A DNA stretch of 58,350 nt from Candidatus Rokuibacteriota bacterium (GTDB lineage: Bacteria > Methylomirabilota > Methylomirabilia > Rokubacteriales > CSP1-6): assembly GCA_016184365.1 (NCBI GenBank), contig JACPCW010000081.1, positions 1 to 58,350 on the forward strand, given 5' to 3'. Below are positions 43,426 to 51,026 of the stretch, in pieces. Below the pieces are notes generated by a model, which searched no databases, had not been told where the DNA came from, and was given only the letters and a program-made list of their open reading frames with translations. Position numbers and translations under genes: made by a program. How positions within the stretch are numbered: the stretch's first letter is position 1; the number at the start of each line of letters is the position of its first letter.

Positions 43426-43833
43426 ATGTGGTGGCCGACCGCACGCAGCCTGGCGCTGAAAGCCATCGCGATCGTGCTCGCGGCCGTCCTTTGGGCCTAC
43501 GTGGCTGGGCCGGACGGCGGGCGACCGACGGCGCGCACCGTGCGCATCGTCGCCGATGTCCGCGGTCAACCGGCGACGGGCTACGCGATCGAGCGCGTGC
43601 TCGTCGACCCCGCGGCTGTCCAGCTCGTGGGGCCGCGGTCTACAATCGAACGTCGTGAAACGGTCGCGACGGAACCGGTCGATGTGTCCGGTCGCCGTTC
43701 GACGCTCGCACGCACGGTGGCGGTCGCGCTGCCGGACGGCGTGAAGCTCGTGCGGGATACCGGCGTGCGCGTGACGGTGCAGATCGGCGCGGAGGACAGG
43801 ATGCAGCAGCAGGGACAGGGATCCAGCCGGTGA
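43426..43833 (+). CDS. YbbR/CdaR-domain protein, short form
   Basis: A 135-residue protein with an N-terminal membrane helix (LALKAIAIVLAAVLWAYVAG) and about one and a half YbbR repeats (VRIVADVRGQPATGYAIERV, VQLVGPRSTIERRETV, VDVSGR). CdaR proteins, usually 300-400 residues with several YbbR domains, regulate the neighbouring diadenylate cyclase from outside the membrane. This one is short but begins and ends cleanly. It lies between cdaA and glmM, which fixes its identity. Internal repeats may have been lost. Confidence 0.85.
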   Translation: MWWPTARSLALKAIAIVLAAVLWAYVAGPDGGRPTARTVRIVADVRGQPATGYAIERVLVDPAAVQLVGPRSTIERRETVATEPVDVSGRRSTLARTVAVALPDGVKLVRDTGVRVTVQIGAEDRMQQQGQGSSR

Positions 43834-43880
43834 GCTGGCATGACGTGGAGGCCGAGGACCGCGACGGCTGTGCCGGTGCG

Positions 43881-43925
43881 GTCCGAGCGTCGGGGGGGGT
43901 GGGGGGCCATGTCGGGGCCCCACAC
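43881..43925 (+). repeat. dispersed palindromic element, copy C (before glmM)
   Basis: Linker GAGCGTCGGGGGGGG, then hairpin 2: GGGGCC (43903-43908), loop ATGTCGG, GGCCCC (43916-43921). Hairpin 1 is missing. The element ends about 10 bases before the glmM ATG at 43934 and is the only notable content of the 100-base ybbR-glmM spacer. Confidence 0.8.
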
Positions 43926-43933
43926 GTCGACGA

Positions 43934-45283
43934 ATGAGGCTGTTTGGTACGGACGGCATTCGCGGCGTCGCGAACGAACCGCCGCTCACGCCCGAGCTGG
44001 CGTTTCGCGTCGCGCGCGCGCTGGTCGCGACGCTCGTCGCCGAGCGCGGCGTCGAGCGCGCGCGGCTCGTCATCGGCCGCGACACGCGCCGGTCGGGTCC
44101 GCTCCTCGAGTCGGCCATGGTCGCCGGCATCCTGTCCGCCGGCGCGGACGCCTTCACGGTCGGCGTGCTGCCGACGCCGGCGATCGCGCTGCTGACGAAA
44201 GCGCTCGAGGCCGACGGCGGCATCGTGCTGTCGGCGTCGCACAATTCGTTCGAGGACAACGGCATCAAGCTCTTCTCCGCCGAGGGGACGAAGTTTCCCG
44301 ACGCGTGGGAGGACGAGATCGAGGCCGGCCTGAACGGGCCCGACCGCGCCCCGCACGCGCGCCGCGCGGACATCGGCAAGCTCGTGACGTACGACCGCGC
44401 CGAGTCCTACTACGTCGACTACCTGACGCGCTGCTTTCCGCTCGACCTGACCGGCGTCACCGTCGCGCTCGACTGCGCACACGGCGCGACGTTCCGCGTC
44501 GGTCCCCGCGTGTTCCGCAAGCTCGGCGCGAACGTGGTGGCGATCGGCACGCGGCCGACGGGGACGAACATCAACGCCGGATTCGGCGCGCTCCATCCCG
44601 ACGCGCTGCAGAAGCGGCTCGGCGCCGCGCAGGCCGCGATCGGCTTCGCCTTCGACGGCGACGGCGATCGGCTGATCTCCGTGGACGAGACGGGCGAGAT
44701 CCGCGACGGCGACTATGCGCTCGCGATCATCGGCCGGCACCTCGCGTCGCGCGAGCGCCTGAAGGGCAACGTGCTCGTCACGACGGTGATGGCGAACCTC
44801 GGCCTGGACCGCTCGCTCGCGGAAGCGGGGATTCGCGTCGTGAAGACGCAGGTCGGCGACCGGTACGTGCACGAAGAGATGCAGCGGATCGGCGCCAACG
44901 TCGGCGGCGAGCAGTCGGGCCACCTCCTGTTCCTCGATCACGGGCCCACGGGGGACGGCATTCTCTCGGCGCTGTCGGTGCTGTCGGTCGTGCGCGACAC
45001 GGGCCAGCCGCTCTCCGCGCTGGCCGCCTGCATGCGGAAGTTCCCGCAGGTGCTCGTCAACGTCTCCGTCGCGCGGAAGCCGCCGCTCGACACCGTGCCG
45101 CGGCTCACCGAGCGTGCGCAGGAGCTCGAGCGCGAGATGTCGGGCAACGGTCGCGTGCTGCTCCGGTATTCCGGCACCGAATCGCTGGCGCGCGTCATGA
45201 TCGAAGGACCCGAGGCCGATCGCATCCGGGCCATGGCCGACGAGCTGGCCGGCATCCTGCGCGCCGAGCTCGGCCAGGCGTGA
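43934..45283 (+). CDS. glmM: phosphoglucosamine mutase
   Basis: Interconverts glucosamine-6-phosphate and glucosamine-1-phosphate for peptidoglycan and lipopolysaccharide precursors. The 449-residue product starts MRLFGTDGIRGVANEPPLTP. The phosphoserine loop is SASHNSFEDNGIKLF near residue 98, the metal loop is DGDGDR near 240, the sugar-binding loop is GGEQSGHLLF near 323 and the phosphate-binding loop is RYSGTESLARVMIEG near 414. All are intact. It completes the cdaA-ybbR-glmM cluster. Confidence 0.96.
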   Translation: MRLFGTDGIRGVANEPPLTPELAFRVARALVATLVAERGVERARLVIGRDTRRSGPLLESAMVAGILSAGADAFTVGVLPTPAIALLTKALEADGGIVLSASHNSFEDNGIKLFSAEGTKFPDAWEDEIEAGLNGPDRAPHARRADIGKLVTYDRAESYYVDYLTRCFPLDLTGVTVALDCAHGATFRVGPRVFRKLGANVVAIGTRPTGTNINAGFGALHPDALQKRLGAAQAAIGFAFDGDGDRLISVDETGEIRDGDYALAIIGRHLASRERLKGNVLVTTVMANLGLDRSLAEAGIRVVKTQVGDRYVHEEMQRIGANVGGEQSGHLLFLDHGPTGDGILSALSVLSVVRDTGQPLSALAACMRKFPQVLVNVSVARKPPLDTVPRLTERAQELEREMSGNGRVLLRYSGTESLARVMIEGPEADRIRAMADELAGILRAELGQA

Positions 45284-45310
45284 GGGCCGGGAAGCGCGGC
45301 GTGAGCACGA

Positions 45311-45335
45311 GCCGGGGGCCATCGGGGCCCCCGGC
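45311..45335 (+). repeat. dispersed palindromic element, copy D (before acpS)
   Basis: Hairpin 2 only: GCCGGGGGCC (45311-45320), loop ATCGG, GGCCCCCGGC (45326-45335), a perfect 10-bp stem. It abuts the acpS ATG at 45336 with no gap, so the start codon follows the 3' arm directly and there is no room for a normal ribosome binding site. Confidence 0.8.
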
Positions 45336-45719
45336 ATGAACGTCAGGGGGATCGGCGTCGACCTCGTCCGCATCTCCCGCATGCGGGAGACCATCGCGCG
45401 CTGGCAGGAGCGCTTTCTTCGGCGCGTCTTCACCGAGCAGGAGATCGCCTACTGCCGCTCGCGGCGCGACCCGGTGCCGCATTTCGCCGCGAGATTCGCC
45501 GCGAAGGAAGCGGGTCTGAAGGCGCTCGGGACCGGCCTGCGGATGGGCATCACGTGGCGCGAGCTCGAAGTGCGGCGAGAGCGCGGTGCGGCGCCGCGCC
45601 TGGAGCTGAGCGGCCGCTCGCGCGAGATCGGGCTCGCGCGGGGCGGGCAGCGCATGCTCCTCGCGCTGACCCACGACGGCGACTACGCGCTGGCGCAGGC
45701 GATGTTGGTGGATGAGTGA
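45336..45719 (+). CDS. acpS: holo-[acyl-carrier-protein] synthase
   Basis: Transfers 4'-phosphopantetheine from CoA to acyl carrier protein. The 127-residue protein has GIGVDLVRISRM (metal Asp), FLRRVFTEQEIAYCRSR, and FAARFAAKEAGLKALGTGL (metal Glu). LALTHDGDYALAQAM closes the sequence. This is the normal AcpS trimer-type length. The stop region overlaps the following lipoprotein frame by 8 bases. The downstream ketosynthase cluster would need such an activity for its carrier proteins. Confidence 0.95.
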   Translation: MNVRGIGVDLVRISRMRETIARWQERFLRRVFTEQEIAYCRSRRDPVPHFAARFAAKEAGLKALGTGLRMGITWRELEVRRERGAAPRLELSGRSREIGLARGGQRMLLALTHDGDYALAQAMLVDE

Positions 45720-46518
45720 CCGTAACCATGGTCTGGGGGGCCATTTCGGGGCCCCCCAGCTGATGCTGCTCTCGCTGCTCGTCTACGGGTGCGCGACGTA
45801 TCCCGTGACGGTCGAGATCGAGCCGCCGCCCGCGGAGCGGAAGGTCGAGCCCCACGGGCACATCTCGACGCGGCCCGGCCGCACCGGCGTCGTCGTGGCC
45901 GCTCCGCACGGCACGTGCGACCCACGCACCGGTGACATCGCGTCGGAGATCGCCCGCCGCACCGGCTTCGGGCTCGTCGTCGCCACCGGGTTCACGCTGG
46001 AGACCGGCAGCGACGGCCGGCCGCTCCTGCGCTACCACGTGAACCGCCCGACCGAAGGCAAGCCCGGTCACGGCCCGAGCGAGGATCGCGCGACGCCGGG
46101 CGCGCGCCGCGTGTACGAAGCGTACGAGCGCCACGTGCAGCAGGCGTCGGCGGGACCGCTGAGGTTCTACGTCGAGATCCACGGCAACGGCCGGACGGAG
46201 AACGCCACGCGGATCGAGATCGCGACCGTCGGCGTCGATCACGCGCACGCCGCGCAGCTCCGCGCGCTGTTCGAGCTGACGCGGGATGCGCACCTCCGCG
46301 GCAACCGTGAAGCGCCGCGCCTGGACGTGCGCGTCGAGCCCGCGGACCCGCTGTTCTACGCCGCGAGCGGCACGAAGCGCGACGGGATCCTGCGACGGCC
46401 GGAGCGCGCCCTCCACATCGAGCTGCCGCGCGCCGCGCGCCGCGACTTCCGCGAGATCTACACCGTGATCCTCGCGGAGTTCCTCGCCGAAGCGCTCGCG
46501 CTCCGCCCGTTGAAGTAA
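45712..46518 (+). CDS. lipoprotein with N-formylglutamate-amidohydrolase-like features
   Basis: From ATG 45712 the frame reads MSDRNHGLGGHFGAPQL, which is a translated palindromic element (copy E). Then comes MLLSLLVYGCATYP, a compact signal peptide with lipobox. If the ATG at 45763 is the true start, the element lies just upstream of a 251-residue lipoprotein. The mature part has VVVAAPHGTCDPRTGDIASE, a conserved HVNRP, and VEIHGNG. The His/Asp/Glu pattern recalls the zinc-dependent N-formylglutamate amidohydrolase and M14-like fold. Substrate and fold are inference. The stop is 3 bases before nnrDE. Confidence 0.65.
   Translation: MSDRNHGLGGHFGAPQLMLLSLLVYGCATYPVTVEIEPPPAERKVEPHGHISTRPGRTGVVVAAPHGTCDPRTGDIASEIARRTGFGLVVATGFTLETGSDGRPLLRYHVNRPTEGKPGHGPSEDRATPGARRVYEAYERHVQQASAGPLRFYVEIHGNGRTENATRIEIATVGVDHAHAAQLRALFELTRDAHLRGNREAPRLDVRVEPADPLFYAASGTKRDGILRRPERALHIELPRAARRDFREIYTVILAEFLAEALALRPLK
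45733..45759 (+). repeat. dispersed palindromic element, copy E (lipoprotein 5' end)
   Basis: Hairpin 2: CTGGGGGGCC (45733-45742), loop ATTTCGG, GGCCCCCCAG (45750-45759), a perfect 10-bp stem with one loop change from ATGTCGG. Hairpin 1 and linker are absent. It lies in frame between two possible start codons of the lipoprotein gene. Confidence 0.85.
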
Positions 46519-46521
46519 GCC

Positions 46522-48102
46522 GTGCTGCCGCTCTTCTCCGCCGAGGCGATGCGCGCGGTCGACCGTCGCGCGATCACCGAGCTCGGCATTCCCGGTCCGA
46601 CGCTGATGGAAAACGCCGGCGCCGGGGCCGCGCGCGCCCTGCTCGCGGCGTTTCCCAACGTGATCCGCGCGCGCCGGCCGGTCGTCATCGTCTGCGGCAA
46701 GGGCGGCAATGCCGGCGACGGCTTCGTGGTGGCGCGCCATCTCCGGCGCGCCGGGGTCCGGGTCGACGTGCTCCTGACGACGGCCGCCGATGAGATTGCC
46801 GGCGACGCCGGCCAGAAGCTCCGCGAGCTGAAGCGCGCGGGTGTCCGGCCGCAACGCATCGACGACGCCTCGGCGGCCACGCGTCGCCTCGCGGGCGCGG
46901 AGATCATCGTCGACGCGCTCCTCGGCACCGGCACACGCGGCGCACCGACCGGCCTCACCGCGCGGATGATCGAAGCCGTCAACGCCGCCGGCCGACCGGT
47001 CGTCGCACTCGACATTCCGTCCGGCCTGCCGGCCGATGGCGAGCCGGCGTCCTGGCCCGCCGTCCAGGCCGCGCTGACGACGACGTTCGCAGGACTCAAG
47101 CACGGCCTGGTCTCCGGTCCCGGCGCCGATCGCGCGGGACGCGTGGTGATCGTGCCGATCGGCGTGTCTCCGGCCGAGGTCGCGCGGAACGTCGACACGT
47201 TCGTGCTTGAGTGGTCGGACGTGGCGCCACACTTTCCGCCGCGCCCGCACGCGTCACACAAGGGTGACTGGGGACGCCTGCTGATCGTCGCCGGGAGCCT
47301 CGGGAAGACGGGCGCCGCCGCCCTCGCCGCGCGCGCGGCGATGCGAAGTGGGTGCGGTCTCGTGACGGTCGCCTCGCCGGCGAGCCAGCAGCCGATCGTT
47401 GCCGCGCTCGTCCTCGAGCCGATGACGGAGGCCGTGCCCGAAACCGCCGCCGGCACGATCGGGACGAAGGCGCTCGAACGTCTCAGGACGCTGGCCGGAG
47501 CGCGCGACGCCATCGCGGTGGGGCCGGGGCTCGGCATGGACGCCGAAACGACCACGGTCGTTCGCGCGCTCACGCGCGATCTCGAGCAACCCGCCGTCCT
47601 CGACGCCGACGCGCTCAACGCGCTGGCGGGCGGCCTCGACGCGCTTGGCGCGGCGAAGGCCGCGCGGTGTCTCACGCCGCATCCCGGAGAGATGGCGCGG
47701 CTGCTCGGCGGAACGATTCAGGACGTGCAGCGCGACCGGATCGGGACCGCGCGCGACTTCGCGCGGACGCACGGCGTCCATCTGCTCCTGAAGGGCGCGG
47801 CGAGCGTGGTCGCCACGCCGGATGGTGTCGTGACGCTGAACCCGACGGGCAATCCCGGGCTGGCCAGCGGCGGCACCGGCGACGTGCTCACCGGCATCGT
47901 CGGCGCGTTCCTCGCGCGCGGCCTCGATCCCGGCGCGGCGCTCCGGGCCGGCGCGTACCTGCACGGCAGCGCGGCCGATGTCGCCGCCGATCGCGTCGGA
48001 GAGGAAGCGATGATCGCGAGCGATGTGATCGAGGCGCTGGGCGCGGCGTTCCTCGGGCTCACGCAGCCGCCGGCGTCGTCGCGCATCTCGATGCTCGCGT
48101 GA
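46522..48102 (+). CDS. nnrDE: bifunctional NAD(P)HX epimerase/dehydratase
   Basis: Repairs hydrated NADH and NADPH. The N-terminal YjeF epimerase domain (residues about 1-210) has MENAGAGAARAL and VCGKGGNAGDGFVVARHL. The C-terminal ADP-dependent dehydratase domain, ribokinase-like, has HKGDWGRLLIVAGSLGKTGA, LDADALNAL, LTPHPGEMARLLG and NPTGNPGLASGGTGDVLTG. The 526-residue length fits the fusion. It starts with GTG at 46522. The stop overlaps the tsaE GTG, a pairing widely seen in bacteria. Confidence 0.95.
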   Translation: MLPLFSAEAMRAVDRRAITELGIPGPTLMENAGAGAARALLAAFPNVIRARRPVVIVCGKGGNAGDGFVVARHLRRAGVRVDVLLTTAADEIAGDAGQKLRELKRAGVRPQRIDDASAATRRLAGAEIIVDALLGTGTRGAPTGLTARMIEAVNAAGRPVVALDIPSGLPADGEPASWPAVQAALTTTFAGLKHGLVSGPGADRAGRVVIVPIGVSPAEVARNVDTFVLEWSDVAPHFPPRPHASHKGDWGRLLIVAGSLGKTGAAALAARAAMRSGCGLVTVASPASQQPIVAALVLEPMTEAVPETAAGTIGTKALERLRTLAGARDAIAVGPGLGMDAETTTVVRALTRDLEQPAVLDADALNALAGGLDALGAAKAARCLTPHPGEMARLLGGTIQDVQRDRIGTARDFARTHGVHLLLKGAASVVATPDGVVTLNPTGNPGLASGGTGDVLTGIVGAFLARGLDPGAALRAGAYLHGSAADVAADRVGEEAMIASDVIEALGAAFLGLTQPPASSRISMLA

Positions 48103-48527
48103 CGGCCGCGATCGAGACGACGACGCCTGACGAGACCGCCGCGGCCGGCGAGCGGCTCGGTCGCACGCTCGGTCCCGGCGCCGTCGTCGCGCTCACCGGC
48201 GAGCTCGGCGCCGGCAAGACGTGTTTCGTCCAAGGGCTCGTCCGCGGTCTCGGCGGGACGGGACGCGTGACGAGCCCGACGTTCGTGCTGGTGAACGAGT
48301 ATCGCGGCCGCGTGCCGGTACACCACGTCGACCTCTATCGTCTCGACAGCCTGGATGCGATCGAAGACCTTGGCGTGCCGGACCTCTTCGGCGCCGACGC
48401 GGTCACGGTCGTCGAATGGGCCGAAAAGCTCGGCCCGTTGCTGCCTTCCGACGCGATCCGCGTGCACATCGACGGGGTGGGCGACGAGCCCCGCCGGATC
48501 ACGATCGCTGGCAGCGTCCTTGCGTAA
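48099..48527 (+). CDS. tsaE: tRNA threonylcarbamoyladenosine biosynthesis ATPase TsaE
   Basis: ATPase of the complex that makes t6A37 in ANN-decoding tRNAs. The 142-residue protein has Walker A GELGAGKTCFVQGL, the TSPTFVLVNEY switch, HHVDLYRLDS and VVEWAEKLG, all typical of YjeE/TsaE. The GTG at 48099 overlaps the nnrDE stop. TsaB and TsaD are not in the window. Confidence 0.95.
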   Translation: MTAAIETTTPDETAAAGERLGRTLGPGAVVALTGELGAGKTCFVQGLVRGLGGTGRVTSPTFVLVNEYRGRVPVHHVDLYRLDSLDAIEDLGVPDLFGADAVTVVEWAEKLGPLLPSDAIRVHIDGVGDEPRRITIAGSVLA

Positions 48528-48566
48528 CCTCGCCTCCTGAGAGCGCGACCGGAAGGAGTTCACACC

Positions 48567-48947
48567 ATGAGGGGCGAGGGGTACGTGCGCGCGCTCGCGC
48601 TCGCGGCCGTTGTCGCGGCAGCGTCCGTGAGCCTGACCGGCGTCGGGAACGCGAAGATTCCGGACCGCACCAACGAGGATGCGCCCGCCGCGCTGCCGGG
48701 CAGTGTCGCGCGCGACTGCGATTCGGGGATCGTGCCGGCGGCCGACGTCGAGTCGACGGTCAAGCGCGTGATCGGGCAGGTCGTCGGTCTCGACGATCAG
48801 GCCGGGAAGATCACGCTGAACACGCGCGCCGGCCAGATCGCCTTCGCGGCGTCGGCCGATACGATGGCAGAGCTCGACGTGGGCGACGTGATCGTCATCG
48901 AGCTCACGCCCGAGCCGGACACGCTGACGCGCGCCAACTGTCAGTAG
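48567..48947 (+). CDS. small exported protein of unknown function
   Basis: A 126-residue product with a signal peptide (LALAAVVAAASVSLTGVGNA). The mature domain contains RVIGQVVGLDDQAGKITLNT and LDVGDVIVIELTPEPD, suggesting a small beta-barrel (OB-like) fold. Two Cys (in RDCDS and the terminal ANCQ) could form a disulfide. GGAAGGAG lies 12 bases before the ATG. No family recognised; the beta-rich reading is inference. Confidence 0.7.
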   Translation: MRGEGYVRALALAAVVAAASVSLTGVGNAKIPDRTNEDAPAALPGSVARDCDSGIVPAADVESTVKRVIGQVVGLDDQAGKITLNTRAGQIAFAASADTMAELDVGDVIVIELTPEPDTLTRANCQ

Positions 48948-49046
48948 CGCGCCGCGGGCTGTATCCAGCCGCGGCTGTATCCAATCGTCGGCGTTGACGC
49001 CGCCGCGCGGCGCGGCGTACACCCGGGTCGTGAGATCGAGCGCGCA

Positions 49047-49147
49047 GATGATCGTGACACCGAGCGCGCAATCGAGGCGGGCCCGGGTTGATCCCGGGAC
49101 CGACGAGTGTCGGGGGTGTGAGGGGGCCATGTCGGGGCCCCCCACAC
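49047..49147 (+). repeat. palindromic element copy F1, first unit of a 101-bp tandem duplication
   Basis: Starts GATGATCGTGACACCGAGCG. Hairpin 1 is CCCGGG (49082-49087), loop TTGAT, CCCGGG (49093-49098). The linker is GAGTGTCGGGGG. Hairpin 2 is GGGGGCC (49122-49128), loop ATGTCGG, GGCCCCCC (49136-49143). Almost identical to the unit at 49148-49249. Together they fill the 303-base spacer before radC, where no gene is supported; the first 100 bases (48948-49046) hold only a GC-rich stretch with an imperfect direct repeat (GTATCCAGCCGCGGC / TGTATCCAATCG). Confidence 0.88.
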
Positions 49148-49249
49148 GATGATCGTGACACCGAGCGCGCAATCGAGACGGGCCCGGGTTCATCCCGGGA
49201 CCGACGAGCGTCGGGGGGGTGGGGGGGGCCATGTCGGGGCCCCCCACAC
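49148..49249 (+). repeat. palindromic element copy F2, second unit of the tandem duplication
   Basis: Near-perfect copy of 49047-49147 with a few changes in hairpin 1 loop and the G-tract. Hairpin 2 is GGGGGGCC (49223-49230), loop ATGTCGG, GGCCCCCC (49238-49245). The unit boundary sequence GATGATCG recurs a third time at 49250 and supplies the radC start codon (ATG at 49251). Confidence 0.88.
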
Positions 49250-49250
49250 G

Positions 49251-49919
49251 ATGATCGCCTGGCCGGCGACGGATCGGCCGCGGGAGCGGCTCTACGCGCA
49301 GGGCGCGCAGGCGCTCGCCGACGCCGAGCTGCTGGCGCTCCAGCTCGGATGCGGTGCGCGCGGCCGAACGGCCGTCGACGTGGCGCGCGAGATGCTTGCC
49401 GCGTACGGCTCGCTGGCGGACGTCGCCGCGCGCGAGCCGGTGGAGCTCGCGAAGCTGACGGGCGTCGGCCGCGCCAAGGCGGCCCGGCTCGTCTCCGCGT
49501 TCGAGCTCTCGCGCCGGCTGCGCGCTCGCACGCCGGGCGCGCGGATCGCGCTCTCGCACCCCTCCGAGGTCTACGCCGCGTTCGGGCCGCTGATGGAAGA
49601 CCTGAAACACGAGGTCTTCCGGGTGGCGCTCCTCGACGCCCAGAATCGCCTGCTGGCCGATCGCATCGTCTCGGAAGGCACGCTCTCGGCGACGCTCGTG
49701 CACCCGCGCGAAGTCTTCAAGCCCGCGATCCTCGAGTGCGCCGCGTCCGTGATCCTCGTGCACAACCATCCGAGTGGCGACCCGACGCCGAGCCGCGACG
49801 ACATCCGGCTGACACGACAGCTCGTCGAGTGCGCGAAGATGCTCGATCTCCGGATCCACGATCACGTCGTGATCGGGCGCGGGCGGTTCGTGAGCCTCGC
49901 CGAACGCGGTGTAATCTAG
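49251..49919 (+). CDS. radC: RadC/MPN-domain (JAB1) protein
   Basis: A 222-residue protein opening with WPATDRPRERLYAQGAQALADAELLALQLG, given in parts WPATDRPRERL and ALADAELLALQLG, the UPF0758 N-terminus with a helix-hairpin-helix (LTGVGRAKAARLV). The C-terminal MPN+ domain has the zinc motif VILVHNHPSGDPTPSRDD. Biochemical role unresolved, and a direct DNA-repair function is disputed. The ATG at 49251 matches homologue starts. Open frame continues upstream through the palindromic element (GGHVGAPHT), so longer products could be made. Confidence 0.92.
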   Translation: MIAWPATDRPRERLYAQGAQALADAELLALQLGCGARGRTAVDVAREMLAAYGSLADVAAREPVELAKLTGVGRAKAARLVSAFELSRRLRARTPGARIALSHPSEVYAAFGPLMEDLKHEVFRVALLDAQNRLLADRIVSEGTLSATLVHPREVFKPAILECAASVILVHNHPSGDPTPSRDDIRLTRQLVECAKMLDLRIHDHVVIGRGRFVSLAERGVI

Positions 49920-49991
49920 CGACGTGGCGATGGGTGGGCGAAGCCGCAGCACGACGCGGAGCCGCAGGCGGAGCGGGTGCGAGGCGAGTCT

Positions 49992-50459
49992 ATGAGAGTC
50001 GAGCGTGTCGGCCACGTGGTGCTCAAGGTGCGGGACCTCGAGCGGTCCGTGCCGTTCTACCGCGACGTGCTGGGGCTGCGCGAGGTCGCGCGGCTCGAGG
50101 ACCGTCCGTCGCTGCGGGTCGGCGCGACGCTCGTGTTCTTCTCCGCCACCGGCGCGAACCACCACGACATCGGCCTGCTCGAGGTCGGTGCGGACGCGCC
50201 CGCGGCGCCGTCACACGGCGTCGGTCTGTACCACGTCGCGCTGAAGATCGGCGACTCGCTCGACGACCTGCGCGCCGCGAAGCGCCACCTCGACGCCCAG
50301 GGCGCGCGCATCCTCGGCGTGTCCGACCATCGGGTCAGCCAGTCGATCTACCTGGCCGACCCCGACGGCAACGTCATCGAGGTGTACGTCGACGCCGATC
50401 CGCGGGTGTGGCAGCAGGATCCGTCGGCGGTGGCGAGCGTCGGACCGCTCGCGCTCTGA
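49992..50459 (+). CDS. VOC-family (glyoxalase/dioxygenase superfamily) protein
   Basis: A 155-residue protein with two beta-alpha-beta-beta-beta modules: VGHVVLKVRDLERSVPFYRDVLGL and HHDIGLLEV in the first, GLYHVALKIGDSLDDL and IYLADPDGNVIEVYVD in the second (each quoted in parts). His and Glu residues at the usual metal positions (GHVVLK, YHVALK, NVIEVY) are kept. Extradiol dioxygenase-like or lactoylglutathione-lyase-like; substrate unknown. The ATG at 49992 is preferred to one at 49977. The 72-base gap after radC is GC-rich with no clear signal. Confidence 0.88.
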   Translation: MRVERVGHVVLKVRDLERSVPFYRDVLGLREVARLEDRPSLRVGATLVFFSATGANHHDIGLLEVGADAPAAPSHGVGLYHVALKIGDSLDDLRAAKRHLDAQGARILGVSDHRVSQSIYLADPDGNVIEVYVDADPRVWQQDPSAVASVGPLAL

Positions 50460-50480
50460 CGCGCGCGGACCGCGCGTCAG
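50456..50480. terminator. bidirectional hairpin between convergent genes
   Basis: CTGACGCGCG (50456-50465) and CGCGCGTCAG (50471-50480) form a perfect 10-bp stem with a 5-base loop. Both stop codons (VOC gene at 50457-50459, minus-strand gene at 50477-50479) lie in the stem. No U-tract on either strand, so it may act with Rho or simply protect the 3' ends. Confidence 0.6.
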
Positions 50481-50719
50481 CCCTTCGCCAGCTTCTCGAT
50501 CTCCGTGCGCGACAGCGTCTGACAGCGGGTCAGCAGCGTCTTCACCTTCCGCTCGGAAACGTGGTCCGCGAGAATGAGCTTCCGCGACCTCGTCCCGTTC
50601 GCGATGTACGCCACCCAGTCGTCGAGGTTCGGCGTGCCGCGGAACGCGACCGTCATACCCGACAGACGCATCCGTCGCCGACCTTCAACCTTCGCCAGGG
50701 GCTTGCGGCTTCCGTCCAT
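50477..50719 (-). CDS. small basic protein of unknown function
   Basis: An 80-residue, Arg/Lys-rich protein: RRRMRLSGMTVAFRGTPNL, then DDWVAYIANGTRSRKLILAD and HVSERKVKTLLTRCQTLSR. It was not recognised. It has a good ribosome binding site (GAGGGAG) before the ATG and a promoter-like sequence at 50797-50826. Its stop forms part of a hairpin shared with the VOC gene, so it looks like a real gene. The basic N-terminus could bind nucleic acid; this is speculation. Confidence 0.68.
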   Translation of the reverse strand: MDGSRKPLAKVEGRRRMRLSGMTVAFRGTPNLDDWVAYIANGTRSRKLILADHVSERKVKTLLTRCQTLSRTEIEKLAKG

Positions 50720-50796
50720 GATCTCCCTCGTCTCGTCGGGACGAATGCGGTGCGCGGGATACCGTCGTCTCGTGAGTCCGGCGTGGAGCGCGGCCC

Positions 50797-50826
50797 AACT
50801 TACGAGTCACCAGAATGAGGTGTCAA
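50797..50826 (-). promoter_or_regulatory. sigma-70-type promoter for the small minus-strand gene
   Basis: On the minus strand TTGACA (50826-50821), an 18-base spacer, and TAAGTT (50802-50797). The start codon lies about 78 bases downstream. The perfect -35 and AT-rich setting in an otherwise GC-rich region support it. Confidence 0.5.
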
Positions 50827-50988
50827 GGTCTCGTTTCTCCGCATCAACCGCGTCGAATGCACGCGTCATGCGCCCGGCGTCCGCATGAACAGCGGTAAAT
50901 TTTTCTCGGGTGCTGCGGTGGACGAAGGATCCGACATATTTTCGCGTCCTGCCTGCGGAACCGCGTCAGTCCGTGCGGTTTCGTCGTT

Positions 50989-51026
50989 CGTGGATAACTG
51001 TGGACATGTGGACAACCTGTGGGCAA
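50989..51026 (+). promoter_or_regulatory. cluster of four DnaA-box-like 9-mers
   Basis: Reading the complement of the box consensus TTATCCACA (that is TGTGGATAA): CGTGGATAA at 50989-50997, TGTGGACAT at 50999-51007, TGTGGACAA at 51007-51015 and TGTGGGCAA at 51018-51026. All are in one orientation within 38 bases, matching 8, 7, 8 and 7 of 9 positions. Clusters like this occur at oriC, in the dnaA promoter and in titration sites. No dnaA, dnaN or gidA gene lies in the window. Confidence 0.45.

Noticed and set aside
49072..49249. Reading the paired hairpins before radC as intrinsic terminators or a CRISPR array
   Set aside because: No U-tracts; only two units, with the palindrome pair internal and no spacers. 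The pattern fits the dispersed element found elsewhere in the window.
49149..49250. An extended radC starting at ATG 49149 inside the repeat
   Set aside because: Homologues start near WPxxxRPRERL; the extra residues are element-encoded, so the ATG at 49251 was chosen, with the extension noted as possible.
50866..50937. A 23-codon minus-strand frame (MSDPSSTAAPEKN...) in the pyrD spacer, and plus-strand frames at 50885 and 50910
   Set aside because: No good ribosome binding site, very short or running into pyrD antisense; the region is better explained as regulatory.
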